The translations under genes were made by a program, and so were the position numbers. A DNA stretch of 64,000 bases, taken from contig CM035809.1 of the NCBI GenBank assembly GCA_020466095.1, forward strand, positions 22,517,442 through 22,581,441, given 5' to 3'. This document shows positions 23,429 to 34,153 of the stretch, in pieces; the first letter of the stretch is position 1, and the number at the start of each line of letters is the position of its first letter. This DNA comes from Chlorops oryzae (lineage: Eukaryota > Arthropoda > Insecta > Diptera > Chloropidae). Under the pieces are notes generated by a model. That model was not told the DNA's origin. It saw only the letters and a list, made by a program, of their open reading frames with translations, and ran no database searches.

Positions 23429-23436
23429 ATATTTAT

Positions 23437-24490
23437 CTCTATTCGAATTTCTATATCGATAAGTTTAGGATTAAGGGTGCTGTTCTTAAATGAGTCGATA
23501 ACGATCATACCTTACGACATACTTTGATGTATTTTAGCTATCCTATCCCATCTTCCACAGAATAAGAGCTTTCAATTAGGGGCCAACGGTAGCAAACCAT
23601 TGTTTTTGTCACAAAAAATCTTCCCTTGTTAAAGCTATATGCTTTCCTAAAAAAATATTAGGTTATAAAGGATTTTTTTTTAACAATCTGGCAACTCAAA
23701 ATGGAAATGAAAATTTACTTGATCACTTCGTCAAAATCCAGGCTCAATGAGACCATGTCCCCGTTTAAACAGGGAGATAAAATGCGAGACACTGGAAGGA
23801 AACACATGAAAGTGACGGATATGGAATGTCTTTCGTCTCTGTCACTCTCGTGTGTTTCCTTCCAGTGTCTCTCTTAATCTAAACACGGACTATGAGAGTC
23901 AGTATCATGCTGATCAGATTTATCATAGGAATTCCTGTTACTTTTTAGCCCTCAATAGGAGATAAGAAAACAGACATTTTTATAGGACCAGTACTTTTTT
24001 TTCGATATTCTTTGGACAAAATACTTTGGTGATGCCAGAAACAAACGGAAAATCTATTTTATTTGGGAGATTGTAGATAAGTTCAGTAGCAAAATGACGT
24101 AGAGAAACTACAGAGATGATCCTGTTGAAGAATATACCTTGAAGTAATGGCATGCTGCTTCGTTCCAGGGTAAGTCGAGCCTCGAAAAAGGATATTCTTA
24201 AGCGGTTTCTAGGCCCACATATCACTGCTAGACGCAAGCCATGATGATTCGGCTAGCCATTTTCTTGCTACCACAAAAAAATCATTTAATTTGGCAGCTC
24301 TATTGATGATCCTTGCTAATATTGACTCAATGGCGTATTTAAGGGGAGGAAAAATAACCCCAAAAATCAAGCCATAAGTCTAAATCTACTTCAATTTTGA
24401 ATCTGGAAAAATACAGGATCCCTTTTTCCTTTATCATAGGCTGAATACGCCATCGTATTGAGCTTATATAGCTATGAATTTTATCTCCTG
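23437..24490. other. Intergenic, one small hairpin
   Basis: The only structure I see is the inverted repeat at 23786-23873, listed separately. An 85-codon minus frame at 23980-24237 has no domain. Confidence 0.45.
23786..23873. repeat. 88-nt near-perfect hairpin
   Basis: The left arm begins GAGACACTGGAAGGAAACAC and the right arm ends with the complement GTGTTTCCTTCCAGTGTCTC. About 30 bases pair with two mismatches around a loop of about 25. Weaker pairing continues outward to about 23758 and 23892. It may be a tiny transposon remnant or a pre-miRNA-like fold. Confidence 0.7.
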
Positions 24491-24494
24491 TTCA

Positions 24495-24660
24495 CATGCC
24501 CAGACGTATCTGGGGGCAAATATAATTGGCCCTCAAGCAATCAGTCGCTTTAGTCCTTCAGAGATTCTGAGATTCGTAAATAGTCTCAACAAACTCTAGG
24601 GAAACATGGCCTGCGCAAAAAAAAATCTTTTAGGTCTTGGTGCTCTCAGAGCCTTAATTA
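24495..24660 (+). pseudogene. LINE ORF2 C-terminal fragment and 3' UTR
   Basis: Conceptual reading gives YLGANIIGPQAISRFSPSE then ILRFVNSLNKL and a stop at about 24598-24600. It aligns with YLGARIMSSQAIIHFS at 55622-55669 and with SPLELPQLIKSLKLF at about 32088-32130. These are three copies of one Jockey-type family. The 3' UTR contains GGAAACATGG, also found after the stop at 32138. Confidence 0.7.
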
Positions 24661-24664
24661 ATAA

Positions 24665-25205
24665 GACTTGGCGTATGAGTGATGTGTTTTTGTACCACAT
24701 TGCACACATTTGTACTGGATATTAGTACTGGGAGCATATAGGTGCACTTGCAATTTTTTAAATATCACACTGCTGCGCCAACTGATTGAAATATTTTTTT
24801 CTTTTAAATGAAAGTAAATACTAAGGGGTATTTCTAAAAGCCATTTATAGAGTGGCGGAAAACTGTGAATACACTGAAAAAAATATTCAAAATTTTCTTT
24901 TAAGTTTTGTGAAAAAAATTTTCTCAGTGTAAAAATTTAAAAAAATTGTTTAGCTTCCCTGTTTTATTTTCTAACAGAATCTGCTTAGATCGTCTCTCTA
25001 TCTCAATTGGTTGTTAAAATATAAAATTTTGAAAAAAGGCTTATTAAATGACGATTTTCCAGGACATTTCAAGGACCGTTCAAAATAAAAATCTAAAAAG
25101 TGGTCTCCACAGTGTTTTTAGATGGCAACTATCGAAAATTCAACAAAAATTTAAAATTCCTTTCATGATGCCCCATGCCTTTGCTTAACCCGCCAAACCC
25201 TTTTT
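24665..25205 (+). repeat. Dispersed repeat A, copy 2
   Basis: This copy shows the left part of the family: GTATGAGTGATGTGTTTTTG and TTTGTACTGGATATTAGTAC, followed by the TA-bordered stem-loop (24871-24941) and the conserved right part ending near GATGCCCCATGCC. Confidence 0.8.
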
Positions 25206-26332
25206 GGAGGGAGTTTAGGTACACTGAAATTTGTTATTCTTGAAACTTTATCCCGGCAATTTATCTTTCAATCATATCCGTTGGATGTTGATTATATTTT
25301 CGAACCTTCAATTGAAATTCAAATTGACTCATTAACAGAATTTCAGAGTGTATTTTCTAGTGGTCATTTCAAACACTCCTATTACATTGAAGAGGACTTT
25401 AAAGTCGCATAATATTCGCACATTGAGTGGACATGCAACAAAAAATCTTGATAAAAAATCAGGAAGAGTCCCATCGCATTGCACTCGCACTTCTCCCAAC
25501 GCATCCCATATTTTTAGACTGTAGAATTAAAAAAAAAAATTATTTAAAAATAAAATTTTCTGCATGCAAATCCGAAACTGAGATAAAAGGAAATGGTCCA
25601 AAAAATAAAAATAAAGAAAAAAATGTCTGTAATTCGAGGCAGCAGCAAGTGGAAGCCGTTTGATTGTTTAATTATTTTTTTTTATTTTTTATTAATATAA
25701 ATATTTTGCGTATTTTGGTCCCATCGTGCATCCACTTGTGGTGCCTGCAATTGTTGCTGTTATTATTATTATTTATTTTTTTTTTTTGCTTCTGTTCGCT
25801 GCAATCGCAGATATTGCAGTTTGTGTGTCGTCAGCAGAAATAAAGCCAACGCATTTCACGCTCGCATTCACTGCCAAAAAATGCGGAGATTAACAATTTT
25901 TCACTTTTTTACAATTTCCCATTTTTAACTCATTTTTGCTTTTATTTTAATTTTTTTTTAATTTTTATTTTTATATATAAAAATGATTATTTTTTTTTTT
26001 TTTTTTAATTAGTATATATGTACGTTTAAATTCACTTTGCACGAACTCACTGATATCGTTAGGCCCACGCATGAAGAAAGAAATTGCAGCGAAGTGTTTT
26101 TAATTTTAATTTCTTTTATTTTTTTTTTTTTCGAATTTTTTTGCCGCACAATGATCTGCAGTTGATCTTCTGCGTTATCTCGACGCACACGAAACTTACG
26201 AATTTGCGATTTTTTACTACAATATTCTTTGGATTAAGTTAAGCGATCGAACCGAGAAACACATCCGAACGCTTTGCGGCGCACTTGTGGAATGAATTTG
26301 CGATGGAGAGAATCGATCGCGCCAACAGGTAA

Positions 26333-26364
<32 letters not shown>

Positions 26365-26640
26365 CGGCCGTGTTTACCGCTCGTGCACGCTACAAAAGGA
26401 ATGAGAAAATAAAACGGCAAACGATCAATAGCGACGGTGGTGTAAGGTTGGGATAATTTCAAGTAAAATGTTTTTAATCAATTGAAAATATTCTTATTTT
26501 AGATTTAAATTTCGATAAAATTTTTCATTACGTCTTAGGGTAAGGAAAATTCTCGATAATTACTCGTTCACATAAGGTAAGGGGTTGGATAATGTGGCTG
26601 CCGCCGTGAAGGTTGATACACTTAGGCTTCATGGGTACTT
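25206..26640. other. Intergenic, poly-A/T rich
   Basis: No gene supported. A GA run lies at 26337-26364. The interval 26040-26460 has some less AT-rich sequence, but short frames there have no domain. Confidence 0.45.
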
Positions 26641-26644
26641 TGTG

Positions 26645-26777
26645 ACATCACGAAAAGTGCTTAGCCAAAGAGAAAAACAGAAAAACTAAACAACATAAAC
26701 GACCTGAGCTGGGAGTCGAACTCCGGGGCCTCTAATTAATAGTCATCTTAGCCAACTACGGCACAGAGGCCGTCGAC
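26645..26777 (-). repeat. tRNA-derived SINE
   Basis: On the minus strand it reads GGCCTCTGTGCCGTAGTTGG (A box) and GAGTTCGACTCCCAGCT (B box), followed by a T-rich tail with TTTTTCTGTTTTTCTC. The copy at 47626-47780 has the same head and a similar tail, so this is a SINE family and not an isolated tRNA pseudogene. Confidence 0.75.
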
Positions 26778-27294
26778 TCGTTTATATAAATAAACAGTAA
26801 AAATTTCAGCCACGGATCCATTAACCTGTTAAGTACCAATGTTGCTATTAGAACCAAAAAAATTTTTTGAATTTATTAATTAAACTCACGAGGCTATGAG
26901 GTAACGGAGGGGCCTCCATTTTTCAAGCCCCTTTGGCAGAAAACACTAATTCTAAGACACGGTAAGTAGTATGTTGAAAATAAACCGAGAGCTCCCAGCA
27001 GAAAATGTCCCGCTGACATCATCGATGAAGTCACGGTGACTTTGGATCCGGTATGCATGACAATTCATATGACACTTTGTATGACATTTGTACAGGAGTT
27101 GGACAGTGAATTCACCCGGTGACATTGTCATGCTAGGGGGTGCGATGGCGAAGAAAAGCATTTGAGAGCAGCACCATTGCTCTCTTTTTCTCTCTAAATG
27201 TCAATTTATAGAAACCAGTTTTGATAACTTCTCTTCTTTGTCCTCTCTTTGAATATTTCGCAATTTTTAAAAAATCTATTTTTAAAAATTTTTG

Positions 27295-27372
27295 TTCGCC
27301 TCAACCAGGGATCGATCCCGCGATCTTCGGATTCTGAGTCGAGCACTCATCATCTACGCCACTTCATGCTAA
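27295..27372 (-). repeat. tRNA-like SINE head
   Basis: On the minus strand, AGTGGCGTAGATGATGAGTG (A box), GACTCAGAATCCGAAG (anticodon-arm region) and GGGATCGATCCC (B box) are spaced as in a tRNA. The anticodon-arm words resemble those of tRNA-Gln-derived SINEs. Acceptor pairing is poor. Confidence 0.55.
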
Positions 27373-27589
27373 AGTTTAACTGACGGTAAAACCTTAATTA
27401 AATTTCAATAGCCAATGAGATTCAAGCACATGAACAGCATCCCTCCACGATGACATGTCCTCCAAGATGTCATGCATGACAATGTCACCTATATGTCATC
27501 GATGACATCACTGATGACATTGGCATGCAGGAGATAACTTTCCGGTGGGCTATCATCAAACTTTTTGCACAACAATTTGAGATATTCGG

Positions 27590-28860
27590 TGTCCCTCTTA
27601 TTAAAATTTGGATTGGTCTGGGTGATATTTGTGACCCAGATCATTTAATTGTAGCTTATTTTGATCGAAATTTTCAACATCTGGTCGAAAAAAGTATAAT
27701 TACAATATATCTGAGTCTTTGGCTCCTAAACATAAAGATGAGATAAGACCATTTTCTCGGGGCTTTGAGCAATATTTCGATATACAAGAAGAATAATTAT
27801 AGAATAATTGGCGATCCTGACAATAAAATACCCGACACAGACCCACATGTTAAAATAATTTTTAAAACGCGCCCAAAAAACTCGACCATTAAGAAAGAAT
27901 ATTTTTTAGGCCATTATGGGCCCCATAACTGACTTGATTGGTCTGGTGAAATTCTTTGAAAACCGCTCTTTAATTGTACGCTCATTTTACAATTTTAACA
28001 TTGGTCAAAAAGTATACTTAATATATCAGTTTTCTCAAACTTAATGAGATAATACCTTTCGGTACAATATTCGATATTTGCAGAAGAATATTTAGGAATA
28101 ATTTGTCGACACACAACTAGAATACCCTGGAACGACCCACATTTAAATAATTTTAACGCGCCTCGATAAGAAAATAATTAGGCAAGGATATGTTTTGGCT
28201 ACAAAGTTAGATAAGTGCCAACTTCAAGTTCATTTGATATTTCATGTAGGAGAATATTTTCAAAAAACGCCCTTTTGCCACGCCCACTTTTGCATTTTTG
28301 GATCACATTAATTGCCCTAAGATATGTTCAAATGCAAGTTTAATCAAAATATCTTGAAAAGCTCCGGGTTTAGACAGGTTTTAGAGGTAGGAGACTATTT
28401 TCAAAAAACGCCCTTCTGCCACGCCCACTTTTCCAACTTTTGGAAATCACATCAATTGCCCTAAGATATGTTCAAATGCAAGTTTAATCAAAATATCTTG
28501 AAAAACTCCGGGTTTAGACAGGCTTTAGAGGTAGGAGAATATTTTCAAAAAACCCTTCTGCCACGCCCACTTTTCAATTTTTGGAAATCACATTATTTGC
28601 CCTAAGATATGTTCAAATGTCGAATTCAATCAAAATATCTTGAAAAACTCAGGTTTTAGACAGGTTTTAGAGGTAGGAGACAATTGTCAAAAAAACACCC
28701 TTCTGCCACGCCCACATTTACAATTTTTGGACATCCCATTATTTGCCCTAAAATATGTTCAAATGTCAAATTCAATCAAAATATCTTAAAAAACTCCGAT
28801 TTTAGAGCATTTTTTGTGATTTTCGTAACAGACCCTAGTACTGGAGGTACCCCTAAAAAT
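27590..28860. repeat. Composite tandem array (two ~300-bp units, then four ~142-bp units)
   Basis: A unit beginning GATTGGTCTGG occurs at about 27612 and 27938, each ending with ACCCACAT and AACGCG. From 28250 a different unit starting GGAGAATATTTTCAAAAAAC and containing GCCACGCCCAC and CCCTAAGATATGTTCAAATG occurs at about 28250, 28390, 28534 and 28676. The array is followed by ACAGACAGACGGACATCGTC at 28970-28990, a motif often seen at the ends of dipteran dispersed repeats. Confidence 0.75.
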
Positions 28861-29181
28861 GGTCCGATCGGGTCCAATCTCGAACCTGTTCTTACTCAAG
28901 TCCCCGTGAGGACGTATACCAAATTTCGACAAGATAGCTCAACTCCTTCGACAGGAAAACTGTACACAAACAGACAGACGGACATCGTCCGAACAAGCCT
29001 TTGCTTGCTCTCCGATATGCATACATTCACATCTCCATTCGAAAGTTATCGATGATTCCAACTGATAGTTCCGCCACGTCCCTAGCAGAAATGTCAAAAG
29101 TTGGGATGGGCAAACGGTTTTGACTGTTTCGAAGATAAACTTAGTAATTTATTTGAAAATTGATTAATAAACTTAAGCAAA

Positions 29182-30044
29182 ATGGTCGTCTTGAGCTCAT
29201 GCTGGTCGCCCTTCATATGGTCGGATTCGGTAAAAACCGGCAGCTATGCCGTAGCCGTCTATACAGCTGCTATTTCTGTTGTGTTTATAACTATGGCAAG
29301 TTGATGGTGTTGTTGTTGTTATTATTATTATTGTTGGGAGTCATCGTAAACTAAAGAAACTTGTGTTTTTATTTTTTTCAAATTATGAATCAAAACTAGA
29401 AAGATTTTTTGAATTTATTTCGCTTTTTGTTTTGCAGATTTGCTATATGTTGGCTGGCGGCGAATCATCGCAGCTGTATTCTCCACTTTTTGAAACGGAC
29501 ATAAAAACGACCATGCCCATTTGGGGCTCTCTCTATATTATATACTTTCTATTGCTTATTCTCGCATCGTACCTCATATACTTTGGAATTCGAGCTTGGT
29601 GAGTAGTAGTCTTGGTCATTGGCTGTAAGATTTCTCTTATGTACCTATCTCATTTTGATCCTCTCTAGCACACGTGGATGGTTGATACCCTGGCTTGTCC
29701 TTTGGGGATTTGGCATTTGCTTTCAAATATTATACAGCATTTGGTTGATATACGGCTATTATATTTATGTAAGTTTGAAATGCTCTGGTTTTTTTAATAG
29801 AATTTAACATTTCAATTTGAATACTTTTCAGCTCGAACAAACCTTCGCCGCATTGGTAAATTTCTTCTGGGCTGGCTATAACGTAAGTTAATTTTTAACA
29901 TTTACTCGAATTTATGCCCATTTAATCTCTTATCGTTCTTCATCATTTTAGACGTATTGCTGGCTTTGTGTTTTCTCGCAGTATCAAATCTTCTTGCACC
30001 TACAGAATCCAAATATTGAACTTCTTATGCCTTACCTCGATTAA
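29182..30044 (+). CDS. Four-pass membrane protein, Pasiflora/DUF4728-like
   Basis: Five exons join to a 172-residue protein: 29182-29295, 29438-29598, 29669-29768, 29832-29882 and 29952-30044. Introns 2-4 have standard GT-AG borders; intron 1 seems to use GC-AG (GCAAGT donor), the only in-frame choice I find before a stop. Four hydrophobic segments follow one another: [17 protein letters not shown] (about 22-38), [20 protein letters not shown] (about 69-88), a long one with [20 protein letters not shown] (about 99-125), and [16 protein letters not shown] (about 142-157). The N-terminal [19 protein letters not shown] and the [11 protein letters not shown] motif fit insect tetraspan proteins of the Pasiflora group, which act at septate junctions. 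That family name is from memory of the motif pattern; membrane topology is the safer claim. AATAAA overlaps the stop (30043-30048) and recurs at 30328-30333. Confidence 0.78.
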
Positions 30045-30456
30045 TAAATGGGGGGGGATCTTAAGTGAAAAGTCAACTCAAGTGCATTTCATACACTCAA
30101 GTGTAGTTCAAATCATAGATTTAAGCTCTTTAAATCGAATATGAAATCATATATATCAATCGAATATCACAAAAATAATTTTAAGAGACATATTTTTGTA
30201 TAAGAATTCCTTCCGTCCATTTTAATGTAATCGGGTTTTATTGAGAAGAAGTTAAATGGGCCTTTTGCCTTAATGTTTGTAATCTAAAATTTTAAGGAAC
30301 TCACAAGCGTAACAATTTTCTATTGCGAATAAATTGTAAAAGACATAAACCAATCGATAAATGAAGAACATTTTCATTGATGTATGCTGGGTAAATTCGT
30401 AATTAACCCATATCCGGCCAGCATATAAATAATCGAACACAAATTATAGATATACA

Positions 30457-30534
30457 GGCATGCTCTATAAATCGGATCCGAATAAAAAAATTCGAAATCA
30501 ATTTTTTTATGGGGATTCCATATCTAGAGCATGC
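30457..30534. mobile_element. Short fold-back element, family GGCATGCTCT
   Basis: GGCATGCTCTATAAATCGGA at the left is inverted at the right as CCATATCTAGAGCATGC with mismatches. A related fold-back lies at 45379-45473. No clear target duplication. Confidence 0.55.
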
Positions 30535-30566
30535 TTGATTCTCTTTTAGCCTTTTTATTATTCTTA

Positions 30567-31104
30567 AGCGTAAAATCCAATATTGCGAGAGCCCGATGCG
30601 AGAGTGCGCGAAGTCACGAAAATGTTTTGCGTGACGCATTTCAATCTCCAATGAGAGTTTTTCGTCACGCAGATGAAAGCATAATATCGCTTCTAGTAAT
30701 GCAATATTTGAACCGAGTACCAATCTAACGAGTACCGAGTACTCATTAAAGTTATACGTTATCACTTGAGTTTAAATTTTAGTTCAAAATTTTCAAAAAT
30801 TTTCAAAAAATTTTCAAAATGAACCAAAGCTCGCGAATTATTCTAAAAGCTCTTTTTCACGGAACAGTGAACAGTTTTTTTTTTTTTTATTAGTTTAAAC
30901 GAGTACCCCATAGCGAGTACTAAAAAAATAACTACATCATTAACCTGTCAAATTGCCTCGCAACGAGATATATTCAATTTTTCAAAATTTTCTCGATGCG
31001 AGATCTCGCAGTGCGATACATTGGAGCTTGAACCATATGATCGAATGTATTGAAATTTGTGTGCGTCTCGTCTCGCGCTCTCGCAATGTTGGATTTTGGG
31101 CTTT
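30567..31104. mobile_element. Probable TIR element rich in GCGAG words, with T-rich array
   Basis: AAAATCCAATATTGCGAGAG at the left is inverted at 31073-31098 (CTCTCGCAATGTTGGATTTT). The interior repeats CGAGTAC, GCGAG and TCTCGC. The adjoining T-rich array (31105-31245) has the same right border as the array at 15200-15795. Confidence 0.5.
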
Positions 31105-31685
31105 ATTGAATATTTTGAATTTTTTGCATTTTTGTTTGAATTTTTTTGAATATTTTGAATTTTTCGCATTTTTTTTAAAAATTTTTTTTGAATATTTTTT
31201 GGAATTTTTTTTTTTCATTTTTTTACATATTCAAATTCCGAGGCATAGTGATCACACAACCTGCTTGATTCAAAAATTTATTCATCAATTCTCTCATGTT
31301 TGACTGTATTTTAGTGCAAGAAATCCAATACCTAGGATATTAACTTTTATATTGATTGACTCAGGAGTTAATTAAGAATAATACAAATTATTTTTTTTTG
31401 GAAAAATCTGTTTTACAGACGTTGAAAATTCAATATTTTCTCAAGCAAGGCAAAATTTTGTGTTGTGCCGATTGGGGTACTTTTTAGAAAAATGAAAAAA
31501 AGACTTTCAGATAATTTTCCGAGCTTCAAACTCATCTCTACAGGTTTAGCAAAGGTCTTATAGCTTGGTTTATTAGAATTTTTTAGAGGTAAATTATACA
31601 AAGATTTTAAGATGGAGCTAATTAAGAACTTTGATTAGGGAGAAATAAGATTACTCTTCACATAATTTACGGCTAGAAAAATAAA

Positions 31686-31834
31686 TGGGGTCTTCCCTTA
31701 AACAAGTATTTGAATCGAAAACTTCGAAAACTTGTAAATCAAAAAGGCTTAGAAATTAATGAATGAAGTTTTGTATGAAAAATTTTACATTTTTTACGAT
31801 TTTTCAATTTTTTCACGTTTAAGGGAAGACCCCC
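31686..31834. mobile_element. 149-bp fold-back MITE with 8-bp TSD
   Basis: TGGGGTCTTCCCTTAAAC at the left is inverted at the right as GTTTAAGGGAAGACCCCC. AAAATAAA flanks both sides (31678-31685, 31835-31842). The duplication is AT-rich, so chance agreement is possible, but the 8-bp length fits hAT. Confidence 0.7.
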
Positions 31835-32069
31835 AAAATAAAAGATATTTTTTAAAAATTATTCTTCATACAATTTTTGAGTTTGCGCCCTCCCTAAAGA
31901 CTCTTGTATAATATTATCATTTTTCATACAGGAAATATTTCCTAAATCAAAGACAAAATCTTGGGTGTATATGGGTTAAATCCTTCAATTCAGCTTTCAC
32001 TCCAGTCGTGCGCCATTGAGAATATATTCATTGAAATATATGAATGGGATAAAAAGTCCCCAATCTATT

Positions 32070-32155
32070 GCTAATTCTAGTCCCTTGGAGTTACCACAAT
32101 TAATAAAAAGTCTCAAGTTATTCTAAGGAAACATGGGCTCAAGATCCAGTTGCTT
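32070..32155 (+). pseudogene. LINE ORF2 C-terminal fragment
   Basis: Conceptual reading gives KSPQSIANSSPLELPQLIK then SLKLF and a stop at about 32133. It aligns with the fragment at 24495-24600 residue by residue around SP-E-L and S-L-K. GGAAACATGG follows the stop, as in that copy. Confidence 0.6.
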
Positions 32156-32158
32156 TAA

Positions 32159-32373
32159 CCCTGCTGGTGCCTTAGGACCATTTGGTACAAAATTCAATTT
32201 TTTTGAGGCGAATATCTCGAGATTGATGAAATCTATTTACTTTCAGCCATAACAATATTCTTGTAATGAGCTCAAATTCTTATTTTGACTATAAATTTTG
32301 TATCAAATGTGTGTGATGTGGATCAAATGTTTTCTAAAGCATTTTGTGCAACTTTCTCAAGGTAACAGCAGGG
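32159..32373. mobile_element. piggyBac-like MITE, TTAA target
   Basis: The ends are CCCTGCTGGTGCCTTAGG and the inverted CCCTGCTGTTACCTTGAG (read from the right). TTAA borders both sides (32155-32158, 32374-32377). TTAA targets and CCCT-type ends are the mark of the piggyBac superfamily. At 215 bp it is non-coding. It interrupts the 3' UTR of the LINE fragment just upstream. Confidence 0.82.
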
Positions 32374-32834
32374 TTAACAGCAACAATTTTGACAAGTAAT
32401 CGATTTTCTTCAATCATTTTCAAAAGCAACAGAATTTTTATTTTTTTTAATTGCGCAAATTTTTCTTTCGCTTGTGCAATAATCTATTACAATCATATAA
32501 CATGCCTATAAAAATCGATTGTTCATAAGTAGCTCTGTCGATATCAAAAAAGACCTAAAGTAATCATTTTATAAACACTATTCGTTACAACCTCGTCAAA
32601 TGTGTGAGAGACAACTATATTCACGCTTCTTAAATTATTCGAAAAATGCCAACAATTTTACAATTTTGTGCTTACACTGAAAAATTACCCACATACAATC
32701 ATATTAATTACCGTGCATAAATAATTGACATGCTCATTTCTCTGGCTGGATGTGAAGCCAATAAATCGGATGCAACCCTGCGCTTTTAATGCACTCACAA
32801 ATTTTTCTGTCGAAATTCTTTAGTTATTAAATAG

Positions 32835-34015
32835 GACAGGTGAGACGAAGGGAATTTTTGCAGAGAGCATAACTGTTATAAGTTATATTTTAAAAATTAC
32901 AATATAAATATTATTTTTCGAGTTTAATTTTTTGATCAGAAAATAATAATTATTTTTCGAGATTTATTTTCTACTTGGAAAATAAAAAATATTCTTGGAG
33001 TTTTATTTTTTTTCTAAAAAAATAAAAGTTATTTGTCGATTTTTATTTTTTATTTCGAAAAAAATTCATTTATTTAAGGATTTACAAAAGATTTGCATAC
33101 TGTGCCTGCTACCCAAGTTTCCGTGGAGAGAGCATTTTCTGCCTAAAGACTAGTTTTCACACATATGAGGTCAAATTTGACAACTTTTTCTGTTTTATTT
33201 TCTGAGTAATACAGTATATTCTGCTTAGCTGCATTCAATTATTTTCCAGACAATTTCGGGCACTTAAGCGAAAAATGCAACTACCCGAATTTTAAATTTT
33301 AATATTATATTTAACTTCTATATTTATATATTTAATTTTGTAACAAAAGGAAAACTTTTTATAACTGACTAGAAATAAAAAAAAATCCAATAAAGTTAAA
33401 TCAAAAAATATGAAGGCTTATAGTCTTCAATCTAGCTTAAACTTTTTGAAGTTTTAAACTTTCAAATGATGGTCGCTTTGAGAGCTTAAGCCACGTTTAA
33501 TAATTTTGTATGAAAATTTTTGAAAAATTCTAAAAAAAGCAAAGGCATTTTAGGTCGATAGGAAAGCGTTTCAAAAGAATAACTTTCAACAGGACTGTTA
33601 AAGGAACATTTTTCTATGAAATTTTATTTCAAAACCAAAAATAGGATGCTGTTAAAGCGAATGTGCATCTAAGTTGAATGCAGTTAAAAGAGAAATTTTC
33701 ATACAAATACAGACAAAAATGCTGCCATAGCATATTTTTGTGCAGGTAGCTTACATGTGCACTAAAGCGCGAAGGCAGCTAAGCAGAATATACTGTAACT
33801 ACAAATCGAAGAAAAAGTATTATTTTCTGATCAAAAAGTAAAACTCGAAAATTTATTTTTATCTTCTGAGTAAAAAATAAAACTCCAAAAATAACCCATA
33901 ATTTGTAATTTTTAAATAATAACTTATTTCATCTCGATTTTTAAAATTTGAAATTCAAAAATAATTATTATTTTGGATCCCAGAAATTTTCTTCTCTTCC
34001 CCTTACCCTTCTCGC
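32835..34015. mobile_element. Probable 1.2-kb fold-back element hosting a pogo-like MITE
   Basis: Outside the pogo-like insertion, the words TTTTTCGAGTTTTATTTTC (left, 32915-33070) and their inverted counterparts such as AAAACTCGAAAATTTATTTT (right, 33815-33965) face each other. The outer borders GAGACGAAGGGAA and TTCCCCTTACCCTTCTC are loosely inverted. Boundaries are approximate. Confidence 0.45.
33212..33795. mobile_element. pogo-like MITE, 584 bp
   Basis: The left end CAGTATATTCTGCTTAGCTG and the inverted right end agree at 24 of the first 25 positions. TA flanks both sides (33210-33211, 33796-33797). The terminal motif is very close to the published ends of Drosophila pogo as I recall them. 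Further subterminal copies of the CTTAAGCG/CTAAG words lie inside. No transposase frame. Confidence 0.88.
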
Positions 34016-34153
34016 CTACTGAGTTGAATATTTGGAAAGAAAAATTTGTGAGTGGAAATTTTGAATTAGTGTAAACGAAAGAAAAAAATGTACTTTGAAG
34101 TAATTTTCAACTCTCTTTCATGTGTTTTATATGGGCACATCGGTGTTATAGGG

